Positions 23,491 to 36,700 of a DNA stretch of 64,000 nt are shown here, in pieces. Source of the stretch: Chrysogorgia sp. JL179-B06 (Eukaryota; Cnidaria; Anthozoa; Scleralcyonacea; Chrysogorgiidae); assembly GCA_035772405.1 (NCBI GenBank), contig JAYKKM010000428.1, forward strand, positions 1,711,001-1,775,000, written 5' to 3'. The notes beneath the pieces were generated by a model. That model ran no database searches, was not told the origin of the DNA, and was given only the letters and a program-made list of their open reading frames with translations. The position numbers and the translations under genes are program-made. Position 1 is the first letter of the stretch. Every line of letters begins with the position of its first letter.

Positions 23491-23872
23491 CAGGGATCTA
23501 TATTCCAGGACGTAACCTGAGATTATCTTACAAAAAACAGCTAGTGGTCCCAAATTATAACTCTTATGTTCATATCATCATATGGTTATAGGTCATTCTC
23601 CGTATCTGCGTCAATTTTGTGGAATTCATTGCCACAAGACATAAGACTATGTGATGCCTTAGACTCTTTTAAATCCATGTTAAAGACGCACTTGTTTCGC
23701 AAAGCATATGAAACTTTCTTGTAAATTGTTAAATACTTTTATGATATAACTGTACAGATTCTTTTTAGTGATATAGTTAATTAAGATAGGTTAGTTATAA
23801 CTTCTCAGCATAGTTTTCGTTGTAAATTAATTTGTAATTTTTGCTATTTTCTTGTAAAGCGTGATAAGTCTA
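23491..23872 (+). pseudogene. LINE 3' tail, copy 2
   Basis: The same element as 21621-22022, offset 1871 bp, but with the segment coding CDALDSFKSMLKTHLFRKAY intact, ending ETFL-stop at about 23722. It and its left minisatellite flank duplicate copy 1, so a block was copied, not two independent insertions. Confidence 0.83.
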
Positions 23873-24120
23873 TTTGTCTGTTGTGTAGAGGTATCTGTTA
23901 TGTAGAGGTGTCTGTTGTGTAGAGGTGTCTGTTGTGTAGAGGTATCTGTTATGTAGAGGTGTCTGTTGTGTAGAGGTGTCTGTTGTAGAGGTATGTTGAG
24001 GTGTCTGTTGTCAGAGGTGTCAGTTGTGTAGAGGTGTCTGTTGTCAGAGGTATCAGTTGTCTAGGTCAGGTGTCTGTTATGTAGAGGTGGCTGTAGAGGT
24101 ATCTATTGTGTAGAGCTGGC
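23873..24120. repeat. 17-bp minisatellite, block 3
   Basis: A short, more degenerate continuation of the same 17-bp repeat. After it comes about 390 bp with no recognised feature. Confidence 0.85.
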
Positions 24121-24513
24121 AGTGAGTTGTATAGAGCTGTCTGAAGGGCCGGGAAATACTGAATTGCAAGGGCCCATTCAAATAAAACTAATTTCGTTGA
24201 AAACTTTTTTTTTCAAAACTAATTCTGGCTTCATGACATTCATGACATTCTATGTGGAAGGTAGCCTTAAATATCGGTCACTGGTTTTGACCTTTAGTTA
24301 TTTACAGATTTTACGCTCTAAGACGCAGTTATTCTTACTAGAACAATTTAATATTGAACTAGATTGCAATTTTGAGAATTCTCGCGATTGAAATTTGCGT
24401 GGCTGTCGCGTGTAGAGGTATTGCTAAAACTATTTTAATGTGGTTAAATGAATTTAGGCAAAGTTAGCTGGTGATGTAGTTGGCCACCTCTTGGGGAGTC
24501 CCAAAGCCAAGGG

Positions 24514-24720
24514 GTGTGTACTTCAGCATTGCTGCCTGTTCCGCGATCTTTGCTGACATACAAGCTTTTACCATCACTTGTCAATGCTTATAAGTACTTT
24601 TTTATGCTCTGCATATCTGTATGGAACAGTCTTCCGAACGATGCTGTTAATGCTCAAACACTGTCTCTGTTTAAAGCTATTGTAATAGTATTACGAATGA
24701 CCATCCATTGTCTTGATTAG
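24514..24720 (+). pseudogene. LINE reverse-transcriptase C-terminal fragment
   Basis: The frame ends with ISVWNSLPNDAVNAQTLSLFK before a stop, the usual end of a LINE ORF2 from a family different from the tails at 21.6 and 23.5 kb. Nothing upstream of the tail domain remains. Confidence 0.6.
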
Positions 24721-25518
24721 CTTGCTATTAGCAATTATATTGATTAAAGATTAAAAGAATTAGGCTACAACAGAATCCTTAATTGTGTCATAATTACACC
24801 CTCACAATTCCTCATCAAGAGTAGTGACGTTGATTTCTATCAGTGATCATTTTATGGTATATGTAGTTCTTAAACTGAAAGTCAAAAAACAACCTCCTGC
24901 GTATATAACGGTGAGAAGTTACAGAAACTAGGATCCCTTGACCTTTTCGACACAAGCTTCTCTCTTGCCACTACACAAGTCTCTCCATTATAGCGACGTC
25001 AATGATAAACTGGACTTCTTTCACCATCATTTTGGCGGCTTGTTAGATAGTTGCGCCAACCAAGACTATCAAATGTATCCCATAATACATCGCGATAATC
25101 ATAGCTGAAAATGCGAGGTCGCAGGCTACCCCCATCCTTACATCAACAATGAAATAAAATACATGATGAGGAACCTCGAGATCTAATCCTTAAGGGTTTT
25201 CGAATTTCTCGAGACCCTTCGTTATGGGTTAGATTTAAACAGCTGAGAACCATTGTGAAAGGCAAACAGGCTGAAACCAATTGTATGTACAAGAACAGAT
25301 CACCATGACAACCTAATTAAACTCTTCAAGTGCAATATGGAAAAGAAACTATAAGATAATGTCTCCCAGTCCGTGACTTTTCTAGACTTCCATTTTCGAA
25401 AGACACTAAGATCGTGACTTTAATGACGCTGTAAACATTATAAAATAACCGGAAGTAAATGAGCGAGTACACGCTATCTGATTGGTTACTGAGCTAAAAA
25501 ACAGTGCATTATTTAACA

Positions 25519-25614
25519 TTTATTCGCCGAAGGCGAGGTGAATATCGTTGAATAAAAACCGAGACGAAGTCGAGGTTTTTATTCACCGATATTCAATGAG
25601 CCTGAGGCGAATAA
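25519..25614. mobile_element. Palindromic MITE with TTATTCGCC ends
   Basis: TTATTCGCCGAAGGCGAGGTG is mirrored, with small changes, by the right end GAGCCTGAGGCGAATAA. The TATTC and AAAACCGAGACGAAGTCGAGG core is itself palindromic. It is about 96 bp with no coding content. Confidence 0.75.
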
Positions 25615-25742
25615 TTGTTTTAGTATAAATACATATTTTCCTACTTTTAGGAACAGTATTTTCCTCAAAATTGCTATAGTTTCTCTGTTTCTTCTTCTGT
25701 CAATTTGACAAATCGGCTGGCGGCCATGTTGAAAAAACGCTG

Positions 25743-25817
25743 GAGGTGATTATCGAGAAATAATCCGAGGTACTGTAGCTCGACCAATCAGCGCACGCGA
25801 TTTCTATAATCACCTCA
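25743..25817. mobile_element. Short TIR element with GAGGTGATTAT ends
   Basis: The terminal 11-bp GAGGTGATTAT is mirrored at 25807-25817. The interior carries CCAATCAGCGCACGCG. Confidence 0.55.
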
Positions 25818-26152
25818 CGTATTTATGATTCCTCGCATAGATTTTGTCGTTTTTGACGGATTTTAAGTAGTTTAAATCACAAAAGAAAGTCAAAGAATAC
25901 CTGGATACAAAGCTAATCAAGGTGAGTGCATTTTCATCGCTACATCATAGGCTTCCTAGCAACGCACATAGCAACGTCATTTATAACAGGTAAATCTACA
26001 TTTTTCATGGCTTTATTGTTAATTTAATGGCCGCTCTTCTTCTATTCGGCTATCGCCTCGTGTTTTACACGCATCTCTCGTGCCATTATAACACGATAAT
26101 CACACGCGACACGGTTTTTATTTCTTAAATAGCATAGTTAAGGCGCAGATAC

Positions 26153-27350
26153 ATGTACGCCTTGCGTACCTATTTTTTTACATCAGTTGGCAAAAATACA
26201 GCAGATAAGGTTCAACAGTTGGCACAAATACTTTTGTTTGAATTAACGACTGAAGTTCCTGATACTATTTCTTATACACAATTGAATATATTTAACTTTG
26301 AGCCCGTTACACGAGACGAAATCAGCTTAATAATAAAGAACATGCCTTCTAATAAAGCGCCTGGTTTCAATAAAATATCCATACAGGTCATATTAAAGAC
26401 TCCCTCATATTATTCATATAATTAGACATCATAAATACATGTTTAATGACATCAAAATATCCTACTATCTGGAAATTATAGCCAAAGTTTTGCCATTACT
26501 TAAAGAAGGAAATCACGAAATCGCATCGAACAATAATCGTCAATCGACCTTTATCCTTGCTGCCTGTTCTTTCAAAAATCTGAAAAACATGAAAGATTAA
26601 CTATTCATCAAAGCGGTAATAAGAAGGCTCGTTCAACAGAAACATTAAACATTTTGGTATCTGATACCATATACTGGAGGCTGATGGATAACAAAGCTTT
26701 AACACTTCTGATTTTATTGGATTTGTCGAAAACATTCGACACTGTAAGACATGATATTTTACTTCGTAAACCGGCTAACAAAGGCGTTCAGTGGTTCCAA
26801 AGTTACCTCTCAGAAAGACCACAATATGTTCGGATCGGGTCCTCTTCCTCCACTTTTCTTGCGATTAGCCACGGTGTAGCACAAGAAGCAATACTCTCTC
26901 CACTTCTCTTTAGTATTTATATTGATGAATTACCTTCTATTCCGAAAACAAGCTCCCTGGAATCTTATGTTAATGACTCAAAAGTATATACGTTTTTTCA
27001 TCACCGAGATTTGGGATTTGCGCTGTCTTCAGTCGAAAATGATATAACAACTACTTGATACTTCTACTAATTGATATAACAAAGTGGTGACTGGTGAGTC
27101 AAGCACATCTGATGGAATCATTAAGAAAATTCAGTTGGCGCAAAGTACGCATAATTATGAACACCCATAAATACGATCACATTACACCTGTACTGAAAAA
27201 CCTAAAATGGCTACCTGTTAAATACTTTTTAGAATATAGAGATACTATCATGTCATATAAATACATGAATAAAAGAAACACCAAGGGATCAAATAATTTG
27301 GATATACCAAGGAATAAAACTATAGCAACAACTTTGACAAAGATTTTTTG
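26153..27350 (+). pseudogene. Decayed LINE reverse transcriptase
   Basis: Broken plus-strand frames keep successive RT blocks. Near 26310-26370 are DEISLIIKNMPSNKAPGFNKIS (fingers). At 26654-27058 the palm contains LLILLDLSKTFDTVRHDILL, then GVAQEAILSPLLFSIYIDEL. Where the catalytic Y-A/V-D-D is expected, the sequence reads YVNDSKVY, with the first Asp replaced by Asn. At 27094-27351 is a KYDHITPVLKNLKWLPV tail block. Frameshifts and stops separate the parts, so it is inactive. It lies downstream of the adenylyl cyclase 3' end, on the opposite strand. Confidence 0.8.
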
Positions 27351-27600
27351 AGTCTACCATTTTAATATTAATATTAATATTTAATTTATTCACACTAAAC
27401 TTTCCCTGCTTGTCTAACTCATTATTTAGCATGGAACATTCATATATTTCTTTCCCTATATACACCTCTCTCTTTCCCTATATATATATATGTGTGTATA
27501 GATAGATAAATATGTGATATATCTATTATGATATAACACTGTAGTCATTAACTGTCCTTCAAGCGTATCTTATAATTTATTATTTTATTCTTGAGTATAC

Positions 27601-27606
27601 TTTATT
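27601..27606 (-). terminator. Adenylyl cyclase polyadenylation signal AATAAA
   Basis: A minus-strand AATAAA about 33 nt after the stop codon. A second candidate lies slightly further down near 27584. Confidence 0.5.
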
Positions 27607-27638
27607 CTATAACTATTTGTATAACTATATGCTTCATT

Positions 27639-27770
27639 CTATGAATGTTCTCCTTCTTTTCCAGTCAACCAGTAAGTTATCATAGTCCCTTTGCCTTTTA
27701 CTGACACTTTCCCTCGACATTCAAATGTGTAGCCTCTCGTTGATAAAATGTTGTACACACTTTCAGTAAC
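27639..27770 (-). CDS. ADCY5/6-like: Adenylyl cyclase terminal exon v20
   Basis: 132 nt including the TAG stop at 27641-27639. [20 protein letters not shown], then VKGKG (phosphate-binding Lys) and [16 protein letters not shown]. The C-terminus is very short, with no extended tail after C2. Confidence 0.95.
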   Translation of the reverse strand, partial: VTESVYNILSTRGYTFECRGKVSVKGKGTMITYWLTGKEGEHS

Positions 27771-30700
27771 CTAAAATTAGTAAACAAAATAATCAGTTAT
27801 TCAGATGATCAACAACTAGCTGTTAAACCTCTTATCCAGTCATTGCAAGATTAACGTCCTTGCAACTCGCTGTGAGTGGGTCAACATTAGATCCCATCCA
27901 CCTACGCTCCAAAATTAAGAGGTCTGAGAACGAAGATTGTCTCAGACTCTTTTTGATTTTAGAGCCGAGACGGATGGGATCTAACGGCGAGCAAGTTCTT
28001 GCGATGACTGGGTAAGAGACTTTAAATCATTTGCCACTAAACGAGTTTGTTCGCGCGAAGCGACTTTTTGTGTCGCCGTCAGTTGTATGACGCCGCAGCA
28101 ATTTTCCGTTTCGTGAACGGTCGTTGCCACCATTTCACTGGCGTTAACGCGTCACACCACGCGTTTGAAAATTTCACGCGACGCCACGCGCAACGCCCCG
28201 CGTGCCGTCAAACAAAAACTGGGACTTGCGGAAGCTAGCTAATGGTGGGTTGACATGCGGCTAAATGCAGGAATTGCTCCGACCTGTCATTGGACGATAA
28301 AAATATTAACAACTGTGTCAACGGTGAATAATTAATTACTCTATCAAAACGACAACCGCTGTTTACATATTTATCTATATCCAAATAGACCAATGAATAC
28401 ACGGAAACCTATTGCTTGTATTCAATAAATAAAGAAAGAATGGTTATGTCTTAAACTGATATGTTATAAATATTTTCGCACGATTTCTATTGCCAGGAGA
28501 TTGAAGACGTATGAATTCAACATACGATCGAGAATCAGAAATATATTTTAATGCCACAAACAACAAGAATGTATGCTTAAAGCTATTCCGTACTTACATG
28601 TGCATGAGTGCTCAATAAACTTTTACTTTCAAAAAGGTTCGAAGAACACTAAATACTAACCTTAAAACACTAAACACTAACCTTAAACCACTAAACACTA
28701 ACCTTAAACCACTAAACACTAACCTTAAACCACTAAACACTAACCTTAAACCACTAAACACTAACCTTAAAACACTAAACACTAACCTTAAAACACTAAA
28801 CACTAACCTTAAAACACTAAACACTAACCTTAAAACACTAAATACTAACCTTAAAACTAAAAGACAGAGCTTTCATGACATCAGAATTTGTCAGAATTTG
28901 TCTTTAGCTATAATCAAAACTAATTTGCATTCACATTTTTATCAATAATACTTTATTTTCGGTTTGCTACTGGTTTAGTTTCATGTTTCTCATTTGTTAT
29001 ACGTAAAAACGCCGACACATGAACGCTGTGCGTACCTATTTTTCTTTTGTCTTATGAGCGCTCGACTGGAACTAATTACCAATATATTTAATTTGCACAA
29101 CAGAAATGTCGCGCAAACAAATTCACCAAGTGGAAAACCAGATTTAAGCTAGTCTCCTCCGCAGGCAACTTTGGGGGCTGAGCGCCCATATGTTTACACA
29201 GCGATTTATCAGGCTGAGTTCTTATCCTGGTGCATGTTATGTAATAATAATAATAATAATTTAATAACTTATATTGCGCAAATTACATGATTATGATCAA
29301 ATGCGCATTACAATCAATGTTGTATCTAATTAAAATACAATAATCTATAATACAATTTGAAGGTAAAACAAAACAGAATACAGTATGACTAAAAATGGTA
29401 TTAATATTATGAAGTATATGCTAACCTAAAAAAGTGTGTTTTAAGATGACTTTTAAAATTGGTCACGGAACCCATTAATCTTAGTTCCACTGGCAAGGCA
29501 TTCCATAGCTTAGGAGCAGCAACAAGAAAAGCCCTGTCACCTAAAGTTTTAAGCGTCTTACAGTTCGGATAACAAAGCAATAATCCATTTGAAGACCTCA
29601 AATTATAGCCAGAAGTTTTCACGGATAGTAAACTAGTTATGTAAGATGGAGCAAGGCCATGAAGCGCCTTGAACGTAATTAACAAGATCTTATAATTAAC
29701 ACGATATCTTACAGGTAGCCAATGCAATTCTGAGAGTAATGGCGTAATGTGGCAGAATCTAGTAGCTTTACAGATAAGTCTAGCTGCGGCATTTTGGACT
29801 CGTTGAAGCTTATTTAGTTGACAATTTGGCAAACCGTATAGTAGGCTGTTACAATAGTCAACACGACTTGATATAAAGGCATGCACTAGGATTTCCGTGG
29901 TTTCGCGGGACAAATATTTCCTGATACGTCGTATATTGTGCAGATGGTAAAACGCTGAGCTGGATAACTTAGTAATATGTGTAGACATAGACAATTCAGA
30001 ATCAAACCAAGACCCAAGGTTTCTGACTGAAGTGACGGGAGTCACTTCAGAAGTGCCAACAACAATATGATCTATATCAACTTTGGCCAGTTGTTGACGA
30101 GTACCTAGTAAGATAAATTCAGTTTTGTTGTCATTAAGCATCAGCTTGTCAGTGATCATCCAGTTTCTTATCTCCCTGATACACCTAGTCATCGACTCAA
30201 CAGCAAATTCAGAGTTTGTAGACACTTTTGGGCTGAATGAAAGGTAAAGTTGAGAGTCGTCAGCGTAACAATGTTATAGTAATAGTGGATTTACTCACGA
30301 GAATATTGGGACATCTGCTAACGAATGTTCCTTTTTGGTGACATGATTAGATAACATGCACCAAGATAAGAAATGGGCCTGGTTAATCGCAGTGTGCGTA
30401 AACGCATATTTGTGCTGCCGTTTTTAGAAAGGTACTTATACCTTAAGGCTACTATTTATTGCGACACTTAAATTTTGCGATTTAGGAAACTGCGTATTTT
30501 GCGAGTGTTTTAATTTTGCGATTTTGCCAAGATTTTGCTGAGAAATACTGAAGGCACTTGCTGTGGAAGAGGAAAGTGATGCAGATGGAAATGAAGACTT
30601 TGATGTTGAGGAAATGGAAGAAGTGTAAACTGTAGTAAAAGTGCACAAAACTGTTGCGAGGGGCCGTACTTCACAACAATCACAATGGTATTTGTTTCGG

Positions 30701-33700
30701 TTTTTAAAACAAAGCTCTCTCACTCACGATGATTTCACAACACTCTCGCTCACACAGATATTTTTACATACAGTATGAATAAAGTACCCAATTTCAACTT
30801 GATAAACGTTTCATGCGGTAGGATATAACAGTCTTTTTTTATTGTTTAAACTGCAAAACAGGGTAAATTTTGCGAGTAGAAATTACTTTTTTCAAATTAC
30901 GATTTTCCAAAAATCGCAAAGATTAGTTGCCGCAATAAATAGTAGCCTTAAGGTAGTTATAGTACGAAAAAAGAGGAAATACGTTGCCATGACGAGCAGA
31001 TACATTACTCTAGTTACCAGGGATGAGAGGTACCAACTCCTAATAACCCTAATCCTAACCCTAAGATCGACTCAATCTGTTGTGTCGATCTTCAATGTCT
31101 TTCTATGAATGTGCTCGATCATTTCCTTGCCTTTGTTTAACCAATCTCTCAATTGACCCTTTTTGTATACTAATTTGAAAGAAAGACTAAAAACAGACTC
31201 CAATTCTTAACTTCACATACTTGTATATGTCCTGGTTTTCCAGTGCTGTACATTCTACTGGCAACATTAACTGTATCTCCCCAGATATCATACTGAGGTT
31301 TCTTAGCCCCTATAACACCAGCAACAACTGGACCAACATTCATACCTACAATAAGAAAAAAAGAAAAACGACTTTATTCATTTGTGTCATTTTTCTAAAC
31401 GTGAGAACATGTTCTACCGGTCAACGTTTTCGAAACTTTGTTGTTGTTTTACTGTTTTATACAACCAATCAGCAGGCTCAAATTTACAGAGGCTCCAGAG
31501 CCATTTGTCAACCGAGTGCAAGGGGCTCTGGGAACGATAGTGTGACGACAGTCGAACACTAACGTACACCAACCAAAAACGGGTTTCCCCAATAGAACAC
31601 AAAAAGCGAGCGCCAAGGACCTGAAGTGAGAGCTTGAAGTAAGAACATTGACTCACTGAACTACTGAACTCTCTATATAACTGGAACGCTGACTCCAATG
31701 TGGGCTCAAAAAGTAAGCCAAACATGGCCGTCATGAACGTCAGTTTCAGGCCCTACGCGGTCAACGTCGGTTTCAGTTCGTTTTCAGGGTTATCATTTCA
31801 TGTTACGAGGTTCCAAATATATTAGCCGCAGGTTGCCACCATACGACCCATGTCTAACCACGGAGCACAGCTATGATCTAAGTATTGATTTTAATGAAGG
31901 AGGAAAACCGGAGACCACGGAAGAAAACCGTCGAAGCACGGGAGAGATCAACTAATAACTCTACTCACACGAGTTCAAGCTCGCGAATCAACACGAGGTT
32001 ATTCCCAAGGACAGGGACATGAAACTTTGGAAATCTAAATTTAAGGACAAAATTTAAGGACAGGGACATGAAACTTTGGAAATCGATCATTATAAACCCT
32101 AATCATTGTCTCTATGAACTTCTCCCCCCAGAACGTACTAGAATGTTACGCGATCGTGGTCACAATTTTATCTTACCATGTGTATGTACAGAGCGTTTTA
32201 AACGCGTCTTTGTAAATAGATGTCTTTTTAATTTCGTTTAAGAATAAGCTTTTATCTACATTGCATGATATTCCTGTAAACTCGCACGTATGTTGCGCTG
32301 TCTATTTCAAGAAAGACTTTTACTATTATTATTATTATTAATGGTCACCTATCCAAGTACTAACCCCGTCCGACCGGGCTTGACTTAGCGGTGAGTGACA
32401 GCACCCTAATAGTACACGCCATCCGTGCTAATTATATATCTATCGTTCTGTTGCTTATTTATGCTAATATATTTGGAACCTCGCAACATGAAATTATAAC
32501 CGTTTTCGGTTAGTTTCAGTTTTCTGATCGCGTAGGGGCCTGAAACTGACCTAATGTCCGCCATTTTCGGCACTTTTTGTTTGGCAGTCAATGTTCCAGT
32601 ATTAAAATGATATAATATAACATTAACATTTAAAATGCTATAATATATAGCGTGCGTATAATATAGATTACCAAACAAACTTCTACTTACAATTCGAGAA
32701 CTAGGAAGTAGGTGGTCTAATGTTTTGAGTGAGGAAGGACGTTCCACTCTGTGACAAAGAGCCTTCTTTCTCAAAACGTTAGACCTCCTCCTATACAGCA
32801 CTATTTCAGCAATATACATCAACTATTTAGCGTTTTCAATTTGTATTTCTACACTACCTACGAAGCACAACACGTTTATAAAATTCATACTTACCAACTT
32901 TCATAATTAACGAATTAAAAGATTCAACATTGATGTCATCGAGTTTGCCTTTCATTCCCATTATAAAGTCGGCCATTGCTGAGACATGCTTGAGAGATGC
33001 AAGTTCCTCCTTAATAAGAAAAATTACATAGAACTAACTCTACTCCATATACTGTACCTTGTTTAAGAAATGGTTCATGGTTTGGTTTGCTCCATCCACT
33101 TGTGGATGTACGCGGAAAGATGGGTGATAGCGCAGAGGCGGACTGGCCCATAGGGCCGAGAAATTTCCCGCTGAGCCCCTTTGTTTTGCCGTTGTGGCGC
33201 GCACCACAAAGACAAAGACAACGTAAATGAAATACAGTTGTTACTATGATGATCAAAACTGCTCTCAAAATGCAGGAAATGCAATTTCAGACACTCATAA
33301 ATTTAAAAATTTCCGAGAAGCCCTTAGAACACTCGGCCTTCGCACCCGGCTAGCCACCCCTCCTAGCAAGTGGACGCATAACTCGACGGTGCATGCCAAA
33401 CCATGAACCGAAAATTTACAAAGTTTCTGATTGGTCGCTTGATATTCCAATCAGAAGCGGCGTTATATTAAATCTATGTTTTAATTATTATTAATAAAAG
33501 ATACCTTGGAATCTGGTTTAATTCCAGAAGCAGCCATATATGTTTCGCCAATACTTTTGATTTTCTCCACACATGCGAACCTTGGCTCAGAGAGAAGCTA
33601 AACACGACAAAAGATAATCAACAATCGTAAAATTCTGATTTTCAACTGATAAAGTTGAGTTTTTATTTGAGCACATATAAACAAGTTTCAATACTTCAGA

Positions 33701-36700
33701 AAAGCTAAAATCGGCGTTGCAAGGGTACGTTACACTCCCAGATTTATCTCGTAACTCCATTGCGATAAAAATCGACGACACAAATTGGCAATTGTAAAAC
33801 TGCGGTTAAACGTGCGACCATTGTTTTACAACATAGGCCACCATATGTGCTAATCCAACAATGTTAACACTGATCCAATGTTGGGCAATGTATGTTGGAT
33901 GAACGTTTGAACTTGGTCAAAAAGGTTCTCCCAACAAATGCTGAAGCACAACAAATGTTAGATGTGACCTTCTGATTGCCGGTGAGATGCTCTAACCATT
34001 AAAGTGCCAATCAGGCGTTTGGAGATTTTACATATTCGTAATCTTTGGGTTCTACCAAGAAGAAATGTAATATACTGTATCTTATCATTCGAAAATTTAA
34101 TCTTCATGCCTTTTTTCCTGTTAAAGAGTGAGTGTCAACCGTCGTGCATTGCGCGTTTGTGTTTTCTTTTCGTACGATAACAAAGTGTTTTGAAATTTGA
34201 AGTGCTTCGTTGCCAACTTGACGTGGAAAATACTTCGGAAATTCGCCGAGTCTTCTCAGAAAACCCTATTCTTATTCATCTACAATACAAATACGTCGAC
34301 TCGGAACCTGATGTTTTGGTTTGAACCTCGTCACTTGGTCTTGCACGCTTCGCGTCAGTCAAGGCTGACATTATTCGAAACGAAAGTCAAGAAAACGTCG
34401 AGTTTTGTGAAAAATATAGAAATAATTACTTTCTAAGATATGTCTTCTTTCAATTAAAAGACAAGATGAATAATTTATATCAAGGATTGACAAGATATTT
34501 ACGGATGCAGTTCACTAAGGGAATTTCGTGCTTCAAAAAATGGCCGACCGAGCGTGCAATGCGTCACGGTTGACACTCACTCTTTAAAGTTGATTTACTA
34601 TTCACAGGAGATGACGTCAAAGCAGGGACAGGCGAATACATTGCACACCAATTCAACAGTGAAATACAAAGAACTTTGGCTCTGGAATTTAAACACACCT
34701 GTTTAGACAAAATACGCTCAATTCCCAAACTTTCAATGTATTTCACTGCTGAATCAACGTGCAATGTTTTTGCGTGTCCCTGCTTTGACGTCATTTCCTG
34801 TGAATAGTAAATCACTTTAGCAGGGGTAAAAGGTATGAAGATGAAATTTTCGCACGACAAGATATTTTACAATTCATCTCAAGAGATTCCAAAGATCACA
34901 AATATGTAAAATTCCCAACCCTGGATAGCTACCTTGGCTCAGATGGAGAGAGCGAAAGTTACATATGATGTACTGGTTCGATTGATATATGTACTGCCTA
35001 TGCGGCAGTCACTATATATACGTGAATAATAATAATAATATATAATAATATAACTGTTCCGTATTTTATTTCGTTTTTGAAATATTTCAGTTTGTTTGAT
35101 ATGTATAAAGGTCTCTGACGTCAGGTGCTGGGTAGAGAATTTTCACTCATTAAAAAAGTCTTATATCTCAGTGATTGCTAAGTTCATAACGTTCATTATC
35201 ATGAGGAGTTATTATACGCACATTTTCAAGTAAATTTGTGGAACAAACATAAGTAATATTTTAATGAGTGAAAATTCTCTACTCCTGCACCTGACGTCAG
35301 AGACCATCTCATTTACATATCAAACAAACTGAAATATTTCAAAAACGAAGTGAAATACGGAAAAGTTGTAAAAGGTGTTACTCTATCATTTTACGAGTTC
35401 TTTCATATAAGACAAACTTAATTTTTGTTGCCAATGTTCTTTAACCATGGTTTAACAGCAGAGAAATGTTATATCTTACCTCATCAAAGTCAACAATGAT
35501 CTCGTTAAGAAATCTTAAACACTCTCTTCCCTCTCCATTTGCTGCAAGCTCGTTGTAGAAATCTGAGAAATTTACAATGTGTGAAAACATCACTGCTACT
35601 TTATCACATGACTGGTAAAAAAGTTCCTAAAAATGCAATAGAACAATTATTCATTTAACAGAAAAATATTCTTCTGACACAAAGGAATTAATATTTACAA
35701 ACTTGATTAAAGGGGAAGTGTACCCCAAAATAAATTTGTTTGAAATAAAAGGCCTTTAAGTATAATAGAAAAAATATACGAGCCGATATCAGGTTTAAAC
35801 ATAATGATATAAAACAAGCGTTCACTGATATAAGTTTTTATTGGTACGAGCTTTCGGCTGTCAGACTACAGCCTTCAACGGGTTAAGAAAAATATGGAAA
35901 TCTACACCTATATATATACAAGCAGAAAAACAACTCGAAGCCTCTTCCAGGTCAATATGCTATTCTATTAAAGAAACAATAACACATTATCCTTATATTT
36001 TATGTCACATCCTGTCATTCCCTTTAATATTTTTCTGCTTGTATATATATATAGGTGTAGATTTCCATATTTTTCTTAACCCGTTGAAGGCTGTAGTCTG
36101 ACAACCGAAAGCTCGTACCAATAAAAACTTATATCAGTGAACGCTTGTTTTATATCTTTAAGTATAATGTTTAGAAATGTTAATAGTTTTTCAATTTTGA
36201 CGTCATTGAGTGCTTGTCTTTTGTTCCTTGCATTCAAGTGATGTCAAAATTAAAAAGAAACCCCCGCTGGACCTCAAGTCTGAGCCGTCGAGCAAACTCG
36301 AAAATGGCGGAGTCCAGAAGCATAAAATACGAGAATGAAAATGTTATTTCTCGAGTACAAGAGCAGATATCGTAAAACTATTAACATTTCTAAACATTAT
36401 ACATAAAGGCCTTTTATTTAAAAGTAATTTATTTTTTGGGTACAGTTCCCCTTTAAAGAATTGTCTTGCCTAGAATGTGGGAATGACGTTTTTTTCACCA
36501 TCATATCGACGAAACAATAACAACAATATCAGTTGGAAATTAAAAATCCAAAGTTATTTTTTCTTTTTGTTATAGTAGGCTAAGGATTATGTGAAATGAC
36601 GCGAAGAATTGCAAGGAAAGAGGAAGAAGAAATACAAATGGTAGGAGGTGTAATGTTTCGAGCTTTCCACTTAAAGTGTCTATCTTACGTTTGGATATTT

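Noticed and set aside
21359..23520. Cys-rich frames (CRGVCCVEVSV)
   Set aside because: Translated 17-bp minisatellite; the Cys pattern has the repeat period and no signal peptide or conserved spacing.
28047..28238. 63-codon GC-rich plus frame
   Set aside because: It sits in a GC-rich repeat-like patch beside a TIR element, with no family motif or splice support.
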